Assembly (NCBI GenBank): GCA_035534455.1
Contig: DATLRV010000026.1
Span: forward strand, 1 to 33,539
Source of the DNA: JAJYVT01 sp035534455
Lineage (GTDB): Bacteria; Actinomycetota; Acidimicrobiia; Acidimicrobiales; RAAP-2
DNA length: 33,539 nt
Direction: 5' to 3'
Below are positions 15,150 through 22,262 of this stretch, piece by piece. Position 1 is the stretch's first letter. Each line of letters starts with the position of its first letter. The notes under the pieces are model-generated. The model searched no databases, was not told the DNA's origin, and saw only the letters and a list, made by a program, of their open reading frames with translations. Position numbers and translations under genes: made by a program.

Positions 15150-15320
15150 TCACGCCCTCCCGCTCTCGTCCACCGCGGCCGGGTCGCCGCGGACGTTCAG
15201 GAACCCTTCATGCACGGGGACGATCCTTCCGTGGGCGGCGGCCGCGGGTCCAGCCGATGCAGCCGCTGCAGCCGGTGCGGCCGAGGACGCCCCCGGAACC
15301 GCTAGAAAGAGAGCCGCCAT
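15150..15320 (-). CDS. possible small Ala-rich protein upstream of the DUF2237 gene
   Basis: A 56-codon frame with an alanine-rich N-terminal half (MAALFLAVPGASSAAPAAA) and a protein-like tail (HGRIVPVHEGFLNVRGDPAA then VDESGRA). Nearly every third base of the tail is G or C, as in real genes here. Its stop codon lies within the ribosome site region of the DUF2237 gene, three bases before that start, as in an operon. However, the only ATG overlaps the DedA start codon on the other strand. The true start may differ, or the frame may be chance. Confidence 0.35.
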   Translation of the reverse strand: MAALFLAVPGASSAAPAAAAASAGPAAAAHGRIVPVHEGFLNVRGDPAAVDESGRA

Positions 15321-15996
15321 GGAGCACATCCTCGCCACGTGGGGCTACCTCGCATTGTTCGGCATCGTCCTGCTCTCCGCGATGGGGATCCCGGTGGGCT
15401 CCGAGGCGGCCACCGGGTACGCGGGCGCGCTGTCGAGCGGCCAGCTGACCACCTCGCACGATCATCTCGCTCTCGGTTCGGTCATCCTGGTCGCGGTCGC
15501 CGGCGAGATCGTCGGCTCGATCCTCGGCTACTCGATCGGACGGTTCGGTGGACGGCCGCTCGTCGACAAGCTCGGCAGGTACGTCCTGCTCACTCACCGG
15601 GACCTGGACCGGGCCGAAGCCTGGTTCGCCCGCCGCGGCGAGCCGTTCGTGCTGTTCGGACGCTTCATCCCGCTCCTCCGCTCGTTCGTCTCCCTGGCTG
15701 CGGGCCTCGGGGAGATGACGTTCGGGAAGTTCCTGGCGTATACCGTGGCCGGCTGCGCCATCTGGTGCGGCATCCTCGCGAGCATCGGCTACAGCCTCGG
15801 CGCCAGCTGGCACCACGTCATCAAGGTCTTCAGCGACGCCGGCTACGTTCTCGCCGCGCTCTTCGTCCTCGCCATCGTCGCAGTGCTCGTGCACCGCATC
15901 TCGGTGCTCAGGTCCGAACGGGCGCTGCACTCCCGCCAGGGGCTCCGCGCCCAGGAGGAGCAAGCGAGACCCGGCGCCGACGAGCTCCCGGGCTGA
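15319..15996 (+). CDS. DedA-family (SNARE-associated) membrane protein
   Basis: A 225-residue integral membrane protein of the DedA/VTT fold, the group that includes undecaprenyl-phosphate and phospholipid flippases. Hydrophobic segments appear at about residues 8-24, 52-72, 135-160 and 175-195. The hallmark region, FVLFGRFIPLLRSFVSLAAGLGEMTFGKFL with its conserved Arg and Pro, is intact, as is the early glycine-rich IPVGSEAATGYAGAL. The charged tail after residue 200 is cytoplasmic. The start ATG has AAAGAGAG just upstream. It is divergent from the DUF2237 locus. The substrate is not predictable. Confidence 0.92.
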   Translation: MEHILATWGYLALFGIVLLSAMGIPVGSEAATGYAGALSSGQLTTSHDHLALGSVILVAVAGEIVGSILGYSIGRFGGRPLVDKLGRYVLLTHRDLDRAEAWFARRGEPFVLFGRFIPLLRSFVSLAAGLGEMTFGKFLAYTVAGCAIWCGILASIGYSLGASWHHVIKVFSDAGYVLAALFVLAIVAVLVHRISVLRSERALHSRQGLRAQEEQARPGADELPG

Positions 15997-16033
15997 GCCC
16001 GCCGGAACCCGTCGCCTCCGCGCGTCCTCGGGG

Positions 16034-17329
16034 TCAGGCCCGAAGTCCGAGATGGCGCTGCAGCTCGCCGACGAGCTCGTCGACGAGCTCGTCGGGGGCC
16101 GATCCGGAGATCACGAAGAAGTTGCGTCCCCCCGCCTCGTCGGGCGTGCAGTTCACCCGGAGCACGTCCCTGCCCGTGTTGACCCGGAACCGTCGCTGGC
16201 GGACCCCCGCAAGGTCGGGACCTTCGCGCTCGTCGAACATGAAGAAGGACACCGTCGGCTCCGGCGGGACGAACTCGGCGGGGGCCCGCATGCGGGCTTC
16301 GGCCAGCGGGACGGGTACGACACTCGCGGCCAGCGCCTCTCGCAACGCGCGCAGCACCCTCGGGGAGACGTCCTCCAAGCGGTCCGAGGGAGCGACCTGG
16401 GCCGCCATGCGCACCGGCCCGACGAAGTTCCCGATGAGGTCCTTCGCTCCGGGGCGGCTCCGGTTGGAGACCGCAGAGGTGACGACGAATCGCTCGGCCC
16501 CGGCCACACGGGCGAGTGACATCTCCAGCCACGACAGCACCACCACGAACGGCATGGCCGCCATCCCCGGGGTGACCTCGAGGAGGTGTCGCCAGTGCCC
16601 GGCCGGCGCGTTGAAGAACCTCGCCCTCGGGCGTACGCCGGGCGGGAGCGTCATCGGCCACGAGCCCGCCGCGATCGGCACGGTGCGCAGTGCCCGCCAG
16701 TGGTCCACGGCGCGCTGCTGCACGGCGTCGGGCACCGGGTTGTCCTGCACCCAGCGCAGGTAGCTCCCGGCCGAAGGAAGCGGGAGGTCAGGGGGTGCCT
16801 TTCCGGCGTGCTGCGCGTACGCCCTCGACAGCTCCGCGGCGACCAGGGTCCCGGACTCCCCGTCGACGAGGGCTTCGGCGACGAAGATCGAGAGCACGTG
16901 GGTCTTCGGGGCGACCACGTAGAGCGTCGCCTGGAGCCGGGGCTCGTCCCAGGGGGAAAGGTCCCGGTACTCGGCCTCGACGGCCACCACGGCCGCCGTC
17001 AGGGCTTCGAGCTTCGGACGGTCGTCGAGCCGGACGATGCGGACGACCCCCGGACGAAAGGCCGTGACGTACTGGCTCGCCGTCTCCACGTCGCCCCCCG
17101 GTCCCGGCTCGAACCGGACCCGGAGCTGGTCGTGCGCGGCGACGAGGTCGTCGACCGCCCGCGTGAGGGCTGCCACGTCGAGCCTCCCGTTGAGCTGGTA
17201 CACCCAGCTCATGAACTCACGGCTCGGGTTGTGCGGCGCCATGAGGAGGGACGAGCGCTGCGTCAGGGAGAGCGGCGCACCCCGCGTCGCCACCGTGCCG
17301 CTGGACGCCGCCCGCTCGGTCGTGCTCAT
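16034..17329 (-). CDS. stand-alone condensation-domain protein with altered active site
   Basis: A 431-residue protein with the fold landmarks of NRPS condensation domains: an N-terminal LSLTQRSSLLM segment, RLDVAALTRAVDDLVAAHDQLRVRFE, SPWDEPRLQATLYVVA, and a second half with FVVVLSWLEMSLARVAG, FVVTSAVSNRSRPGAKDLIGNFVGPV and a C-terminal NFFVISGSAPDELVDELV. The catalytic HHxxxDG motif is replaced by AEALVDG at residues 151-157, so the active histidine is Glu and only DG remains. It may be a non-catalytic binding protein or use different chemistry. There is no carrier or adenylation domain in the window. ATG 17329 follows GAGGAG. It is divergent from a thioesterase 125 bases away. Confidence 0.82.
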   Translation of the reverse strand: MSTTERAASSGTVATRGAPLSLTQRSSLLMAPHNPSREFMSWVYQLNGRLDVAALTRAVDDLVAAHDQLRVRFEPGPGGDVETASQYVTAFRPGVVRIVRLDDRPKLEALTAAVVAVEAEYRDLSPWDEPRLQATLYVVAPKTHVLSIFVAEALVDGESGTLVAAELSRAYAQHAGKAPPDLPLPSAGSYLRWVQDNPVPDAVQQRAVDHWRALRTVPIAAGSWPMTLPPGVRPRARFFNAPAGHWRHLLEVTPGMAAMPFVVVLSWLEMSLARVAGAERFVVTSAVSNRSRPGAKDLIGNFVGPVRMAAQVAPSDRLEDVSPRVLRALREALAASVVPVPLAEARMRAPAEFVPPEPTVSFFMFDEREGPDLAGVRQRRFRVNTGRDVLRVNCTPDEAGGRNFFVISGSAPDELVDELVGELQRHLGLRA

Positions 17330-17454
17330 CGCTCCTCGATCTCCCCTGCATCTCTCGCGTCGACGTCCCCGTGCCCGCCCTGGCGCCTGCGGCCGGTCGC
17401 GGCCGCGTCGGCACACGATTTCGCGGCGCGCGCCCCCCGTGTGAGGATGGCGCC

Positions 17455-18012
17455 GTGCGAGTCTCCTTGGAGCCCCCCGTCGACGCCGGCGCCTACGGAT
17501 TCTGCCACCGAGTGAGAGTCCGCTTCGCCGAGACCGACGCAATGGGCGTCGTCCACCATGCCGCCTACCTCCCGTACCTCGAGGTGGCGCGCGTCGAGCT
17601 GCTGCGCGCCGCCGGCCACCCGTTCGACGAGATCCGCGCGACCGGTGTCGAACTGCCCGTCGCCGAGGTGGCCGTCCGCTACCTGCGCCCGCTGTACTTC
17701 GACGACGAGGTGGACGTGCACCTGAGGGTGGCGCACGCGAAGGGCGCCACCTTCGAGCTCGGCTACCTGCTCTCGGTCGGAGGCGAGCCCCGCGCGACGG
17801 CGGTCACGCTCCACGCGGTCGTCGGCCCGACCGGCCGGCCCGTCCGCTGCCCCCCCTGGCTCGCCGCGCTGGCCGCCCCGGTTTCGCCACGGCCCCGAAT
17901 CGATCGGAGTTCGCAGGTACCTCGCGGCGCGTCGCCCCACCGGGACCCGCCGGGGAACCCTGGCGGGAATCCCTGGGTGTACGGTGTGGCCGCCAGCGGC
18001 GGCGGCGCGTGA
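17455..18012 (+). CDS. hotdog-fold acyl-CoA thioesterase (4HBT/YbgC-like)
   Basis: Hydrolyses an acyl-CoA thioester. The 4HBT signature is clear: RVRFAETDAMGVVHHAAYLPYLEVARVELL with active-site D28, then VAVRYLRPLYFDDEVDVHLRV, as in YbgC/FcbC proteins. The start is a GTG with GAGG eight bases upstream. The hotdog domain ends near residue 140; the remaining ~45 residues are Pro/Gly/Arg-rich and look like read-through into the leader of the next gene, whose ATG is only 15 bases past the stop codon. It may partner with the divergent condensation-like protein in acyl transfer (inference). Confidence 0.85.
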   Translation: MRVSLEPPVDAGAYGFCHRVRVRFAETDAMGVVHHAAYLPYLEVARVELLRAAGHPFDEIRATGVELPVAEVAVRYLRPLYFDDEVDVHLRVAHAKGATFELGYLLSVGGEPRATAVTLHAVVGPTGRPVRCPPWLAALAAPVSPRPRIDRSSQVPRGASPHRDPPGNPGGNPWVYGVAASGGGA

Positions 18013-18026
18013 GACGGAGGGGCGCG

Positions 18027-20132
18027 ATGTCACGGCGCAAGTTCGCGGTACTCGTCGGGTCGCTCGCGCTCGCAGCGGGCGGCGTGCTGGCGGTCCCGGC
18101 CACGGTGGCCGGCGCCGCATCTTCTCGTTCGGCGGCGCACCAGCACGCAGTCTGCGCGGCGGCCGCACTCGGCTACGCGAGGTGCCTGGCCAACGTCGTG
18201 GATGCCGCCACATCGACGTCGGGCGGCGCGACGCCACAGGGACACCGCCCCGGACCGAGCAGCACGACGCCGCACGGGTACTCGCCGGCCACGATCGCGA
18301 GCGCCTACGGTTTCGGCCTGACAGGCGGCGCGGGACAGACCATTGCCATCGTCGACGCGTACGGGGCGCCGACAATCGCAAGCAACCTCCAGTCCTTCTC
18401 GGCACAGTACGGGCTCCCCTCCTGTACGACGTCGAACGGCTGCTTCACCAAGGTGAACCAGACAGGGGGGACCTCGTACCCACGGGGAACATCGGGCTGG
18501 GGGCTCGAGCAGAGCCTGGACGTCGAGTGGGCGCACTCGTTGGCGCCGAAGGCCAAGGTGCTCCTCGTCGAGGCGACCACGGCGAGCTTCACCAACTTGC
18601 TGAACGCGGTCCGGTACGCGGCGTCCCACGCGAGCTACGTCTCGATGAGCTGGGGCGGCACAGAGTTCTCCGGCGAGACGAGCTCGGACTCCGCGTACTT
18701 CTCCGCTCCGGGCGTCAGCTACTTCGCCGCAGCGGGCGACACCGGCTCGCAGGTGATCTATCCCTCCGTCTCCCCCAACGTGATCTCCGTGGGCGGGACG
18801 ACGCTCACCGTGACAGCGGGCAGGTGGAAGTCCGAGACGGCCTGGAAGACAGCCGGAGGCGGGTGCAGCCGGTACGAGACCGCCAACCCGGTCCAATCGG
18901 CAGACACGACATACGCCAACGTCGGCTGCGGCGGCAGCCGCGCGACGCCCGACCTCTCCCTCGACGCAAACCCGACAACCGGCGTATCGGTCTACGACAC
19001 CCGGCGGCTCTCGACAGGCCAGTCCGGGTGGCTCCAGGTCGGCGGCACCAGCGCCTCGACCGTGATGGTGGCGGCCCACGACGCCGAGACGGCCAGCCCG
19101 CTGACCGCCTCGACCGTCTACGGCGGCTCCCTCGCGGTGTACGACGTCACCTCCGGCACCAACGGACACCCCTGCACCTCGGGGTACGACCTGTGCACCG
19201 GGATCGGCAGCTGGAACACAGCCGTCGGCAACACGTCGGGGGGATCGTCCGGAACGCTCTCGTTCACACCCGCCACGAGCCAGACGCTCACGGCGGGGTC
19301 CGCGTCCTCCGCGATGACGGTGGACCTCAGTGCGCCAGGGCCGCCCGCGGGGTTGGCCGTCAGCCTCACCACCGCGACAGGGGGCTTCGCGACGTCCTCC
19401 ACAGGCCCCTTCTCGTCGCCGCTCGCGCTCGACGTGACAGGGAGCTCCCGTGTGAGCCCGACCTTCTACTTCGAGAGCACCACGTCCGGTCAGCACACGA
19501 TCACGGCCTCGGCGAGCAACTGGACGCCGGCGACGCAGACCGAGACGGTGACCGCGGCGCAGCTTGCCTCGATCACCGTCTCCCCCGGCACGGCGACCGT
19601 CGCCCAGGGCGGCACGCAGGCGTTCAGCGCGACCGGGACCGACGCGTACGGGAACCGGGTGACGGTCACCACGGCCTCGTGGACCGTCTCGACAGCGGCG
19701 CTCGGCAGCGCCTCCCCCGCGTCGGGGTCGAGCACGACGTTCCGCGCCGGGACGACCGCGGGGACAGGGACGGTCACTGCGGCCACAGGCCTCCTGAAGG
19801 GTACGGCGAGCGTGACGGTGACCGCCGCGGCACCGCTGTCCGCGTCGATCCGTGCCGGCACCCCCTCGAAGCACGGGCTGTGGTGGCACACGCCACTCAC
19901 CGTCGACGCCACACAAGGCGGGAAGCCGGTCTCCGGCGCGACGGTGGACCTCACGGTCCGCGGCGGGCCGTCGTGCTCCACCCCCGAGGCGAGGGGTACC
20001 GGCACCACCGGCGCCAACGGGACGTTGGTCTTCACATTCAAGACGAGGAGCACGGGGACATATTGCGCCGTGGCCTCCGTGAGCGTCGGCGCCCAGTCGA
20101 CCAGCACGCCGACAACCCACTTCCACGTGTAG
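18027..20132 (+). CDS. secreted S53-family (sedolisin) serine-carboxyl peptidase with Ig-like C-terminus
   Basis: A 701-residue exported endopeptidase, probably active at acid pH as in its family. The signal peptide spans residues 1-31, ending VAGA. The catalytic domain (about 85-400) has E161 and D165 in GLEQSLDVEWAH, oxyanion D238 in AAAGDTGS, and nucleophile S342 in VGGTSAS. Calcium-site regions YDVTSGTNG and GYDLCTGIG follow. There is no room for the usual ~180-residue prodomain: only about 55 residues separate the signal from the catalytic domain. From about 408 on come three beta-sandwich-like segments, including a Big-2-like one (ITVSPGTATVAQGGTQAFSA). ATG 18027 has GGAGG six bases upstream. 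Confidence 0.92.
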   Translation: MSRRKFAVLVGSLALAAGGVLAVPATVAGAASSRSAAHQHAVCAAAALGYARCLANVVDAATSTSGGATPQGHRPGPSSTTPHGYSPATIASAYGFGLTGGAGQTIAIVDAYGAPTIASNLQSFSAQYGLPSCTTSNGCFTKVNQTGGTSYPRGTSGWGLEQSLDVEWAHSLAPKAKVLLVEATTASFTNLLNAVRYAASHASYVSMSWGGTEFSGETSSDSAYFSAPGVSYFAAAGDTGSQVIYPSVSPNVISVGGTTLTVTAGRWKSETAWKTAGGGCSRYETANPVQSADTTYANVGCGGSRATPDLSLDANPTTGVSVYDTRRLSTGQSGWLQVGGTSASTVMVAAHDAETASPLTASTVYGGSLAVYDVTSGTNGHPCTSGYDLCTGIGSWNTAVGNTSGGSSGTLSFTPATSQTLTAGSASSAMTVDLSAPGPPAGLAVSLTTATGGFATSSTGPFSSPLALDVTGSSRVSPTFYFESTTSGQHTITASASNWTPATQTETVTAAQLASITVSPGTATVAQGGTQAFSATGTDAYGNRVTVTTASWTVSTAALGSASPASGSSTTFRAGTTAGTGTVTAATGLLKGTASVTVTAAAPLSASIRAGTPSKHGLWWHTPLTVDATQGGKPVSGATVDLTVRGGPSCSTPEARGTGTTGANGTLVFTFKTRSTGTYCAVASVSVGAQSTSTPTTHFHV

Positions 20133-20137
20133 GCGTC

Positions 20138-20210
20138 CCGGCGACGTCGCCGGCCACGTCGCCGGCACACCCCGGCACACCCCGGCACACCCCGGCCCGC
20201 CCCGGCCCAT
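20138..20210. repeat. 16-bp palindrome followed by a 10-bp tandem repeat
   Basis: CCGGCGACGTCGCCGG (20138-20153) is a perfect palindrome just after the protease stop codon. From 20161 to 20210 a 10-bp unit, CCCGGCACAC, repeats five times, the last two degenerate. The palindrome might act as a transcription stop without a T-run. Confidence 0.85.
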
Positions 20211-20687
20211 GGAGCTGAGCGCCCTCGGTGCTGTCCCGGTCGTGGACCTCGTCCCCCGGGGACGGTCTTCGAGGATCCGGGGACGCTGCTCTCACTGATC
20301 CGAGATGCGGTCCGCGCTGCCGCCGAGCGTGGCAGCGCGGTGCTCGTCGCGCACGCGGCGTGCTACGCATGCGCGGACCGCTCGGACGTGCTCCGCGTGT
20401 GCGTGACGGCCCCATTGGCCAAGAGGGTGGCGCGACTCGCCGCCGACCGCGGCATCCAGGACGACGACGCCGCCAAGATCCTGCGCCAGTCGGATACGGG
20501 ACGCTCGCGCTACCTGCGGCGTGTCTACGGGATCGAGGAGACCCCGTCCGACTACGACGTGGTGATCAACACCGAACGGCTGACGCCTCAGGCCGCCGTC
20601 GACGTCATCGTGGGGCTCGTGGGTTCCCATCCCGCCATCGACGAGCCCGGCGACGGGCAAGCCGCCCTCGGGCACATCCAGCGCTGA
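20209..20687 (+). pseudogene. cytidylate-kinase-like protein, N-terminally truncated with a probable frameshift
   Basis: The frame ending at 20687 encodes the C-terminal half of a cytidylate kinase-like (AAK/CMK2) domain: AVRAAAERGSAVLVAHAACY, DRSDVLRVCVTAPLAKRVARL, RQSDTGRSRYLRRVYGIEETPSDYDVVINTERLTP. It is open well upstream (VFEDPGTLLSLIRDAV) but has no start codon before GTG 20340, which falls inside the domain. A neighbouring frame starts at ATG 20209 (MELSALGAVPVVDLVP) and dies at 20294. One extra C in the C5 run at 20253-20257 would join them into a ~159-residue protein. Even then the ATP-binding P-loop half is absent. It could be a decaying gene, a sequencing error, or a divergent short family. 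Confidence 0.65.
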
Positions 20688-20760
20688 CCGGACGAGCGCC
20701 CTTGCACGCTGCCCCCTCGTCCGTCTGCGATGCAGGCGTCGACGCAGGCGGCACCGTCTC

Positions 20761-21510
20761 CTACCGGCGCGGCGCGACCTCCCCGGCTCGCCGCCTCCGG
20801 GACAGCACCTGGCTCATCGCGGCGCGTGCCCCAGTGGCCGGGCCCGCGTAGGCGACCGAGCCCCGATCGAGCACGACCGCGGACGACGCGAGCGCGAACG
20901 CCCGGTCCACCTGCTGCTCGACCACGAGGAGCGCCGTCCCCCCGCTGCGGACCTCGGCCAGACTCGCGTAGACGTCCTCGACGACGCTCGGCGCCAGACC
21001 GAGCGAGAGCTCGTCCGCGACGAGCACTTTCGGGGGGACGACGAGCACCTTGGCGAGAGAGAGCAGCCGCTGCTGGCCGCCCGAGAGGGTGGCGGCCCGT
21101 TGGTCCCGTCGCTCGCCGAGCACCGGGAACCGCTCGTAGGCCAGGCCGAGTGACGCCCGGAGGTTCCTGCGGCCGACGCGCCGGCGGAAGGCGAGCACGA
21201 GGTTCTCCTCGACGCTGAGCGAGCCGAAGACGCCCCGGCCCTCCGGCACGTGTGACAGCCCCGCGCGTGCGATCGTCCATGCCGGCTCGCCCGTGACGTC
21301 CCGTCCGGCGACGCGGACCCGTCCCGAGCTCGGCGCCACGAGCCCCGAGGCGACCCGTGCGACCGTGGACTTCCCGGCGCCGTTGGGCCCGAGGAGCGCG
21401 ACCGCCGCGCCCTCGTCGACCGAGAAGGTCACGCCGAACAACGCGCGGTAGGGCCCGTAGGACGCGCAGACGCCGTCCAGCTCGAGGGCGGGGCTGATCC
21501 GCTGGCTCAC
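20761..21510 (-). CDS. livF: ABC transporter ATP-binding protein, LivF type
   Basis: One of two ATPases of a branched-chain amino-acid-type (HAAT) importer, 249 residues. Walker A is GPNGAGKST, the signature is LSGGQQR, and Walker B is KVLVADELSLGLAP, where the usual DEP reads DEL. The LivF-specific segment GLSHVPEGRGVFGSLSVEENL is present. The start is a GTG overlapping the livG stop codon by four bases. It is the last gene of the minus-strand operon. Confidence 0.93.
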   Translation of the reverse strand: MSQRISPALELDGVCASYGPYRALFGVTFSVDEGAAVALLGPNGAGKSTVARVASGLVAPSSGRVRVAGRDVTGEPAWTIARAGLSHVPEGRGVFGSLSVEENLVLAFRRRVGRRNLRASLGLAYERFPVLGERRDQRAATLSGGQQRLLSLAKVLVVPPKVLVADELSLGLAPSVVEDVYASLAEVRSGGTALLVVEQQVDRAFALASSAVVLDRGSVAYAGPATGARAAMSQVLSRRRRAGEVAPRR

Positions 21511-22262
21511 GGCACGCCGAGGTAGGCGCGCTTGACGGCGGGCGCGCCCATCACCTCGCGGAAGTCCCCCGACGCGACGACGCGGCCGAGGTCCATGACG
21601 ACGACCCGGTCGACGACGGCCTCGACCATCGCGAGGTCGTGCTCGACCACGAGCATCCCCATCCCTCGGGCGAGCTGCAGCGCGCGCAGCAGCCCGGCGA
21701 GCTCACGCGTCTCGGCTTCGTCGAGCCCCGAGGAGGGCTCGTCCGCGAGCAGGAGCCGCGGCTCCCCGGCGACCGCCCGACCGAGCTCGACGAGGCGGCA
21801 GGCGCCCAGACCGAGCGCAGCGACTGGCGTGTCGGCGAGGTCGACAAGGCCCAGCGAATCGAGGACCCCGTCGACGGCGACAAGCTCCTCGGGGCCAGGC
21901 GCGCTCAGGCCGAGGAGGTCCCGCCACAGCCGTCCCCCACGCTCGGGGCGATGGGCGCGCCGCGCGACGAGCAGGTGGTCGCGGACGGTGAGCTCGGGAA
22001 AGACCTCGAGCCGTTGGTACGTCCTGCCGATCCCGAGCCGAGCCCGGCGCCACGTCGAAAGCGGCCCGAGGTCGTGCCCGTCGAGCTCGACGGTCCCGGC
22101 GTCGGGACGAACCTGTCCGAAGATGCAGTTGAAGACCGTGGTCTTCCCCGCGCCGTTCGGCCCGACCAGCCCGACGCTCTCCCCCGCCGCGACGTCGAGG
22201 TCGACACCGGCGACGGCGACCCTGCCCCCGAAGGACTTCTCGAGCCCCCGCACCGACAGCAT
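21507..22262 (-). CDS. livG: ABC transporter ATP-binding protein, LivG type
   Basis: The second ATPase of the importer, 251 residues. Walker A is GPNGAGKTT; the LivG-type Q-loop region is IGRTYQRLEVFPELTVRDHLLVA. The signature helix reads ALGLGACRLVELGRAVAGEPRLL, a variant of LSxGxQR in which the Gln/Arg are not conventional. Walker B is LLLADEPSSGLDEAE, and the switch His lies in VVEHDLAMVE. ATG 22262 shares a base with the stop codon of the permease gene (TGATG), so translation is coupled. Confidence 0.92.
   Translation of the reverse strand: MLSVRGLEKSFGGRVAVAGVDLDVAAGESVGLVGPNGAGKTTVFNCIFGQVRPDAGTVELDGHDLGPLSTWRRARLGIGRTYQRLEVFPELTVRDHLLVARRAHRPERGGRLWRDLLGLSAPGPEELVAVDGVLDSLGLVDLADTPVAALGLGACRLVELGRAVAGEPRLLLADEPSSGLDEAETRELAGLLRALQLARGMGMLVVEHDLAMVEAVVDRVVVMDLGRVVASGDFREVMGAPAVKRAYLGVP

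Noticed and set aside
20161..20210. CRISPR-like or origin iterons
   Set aside because: A 10-bp GC-rich unit without spacers or AT-rich region, behind a gene end; better described as a simple tandem repeat.
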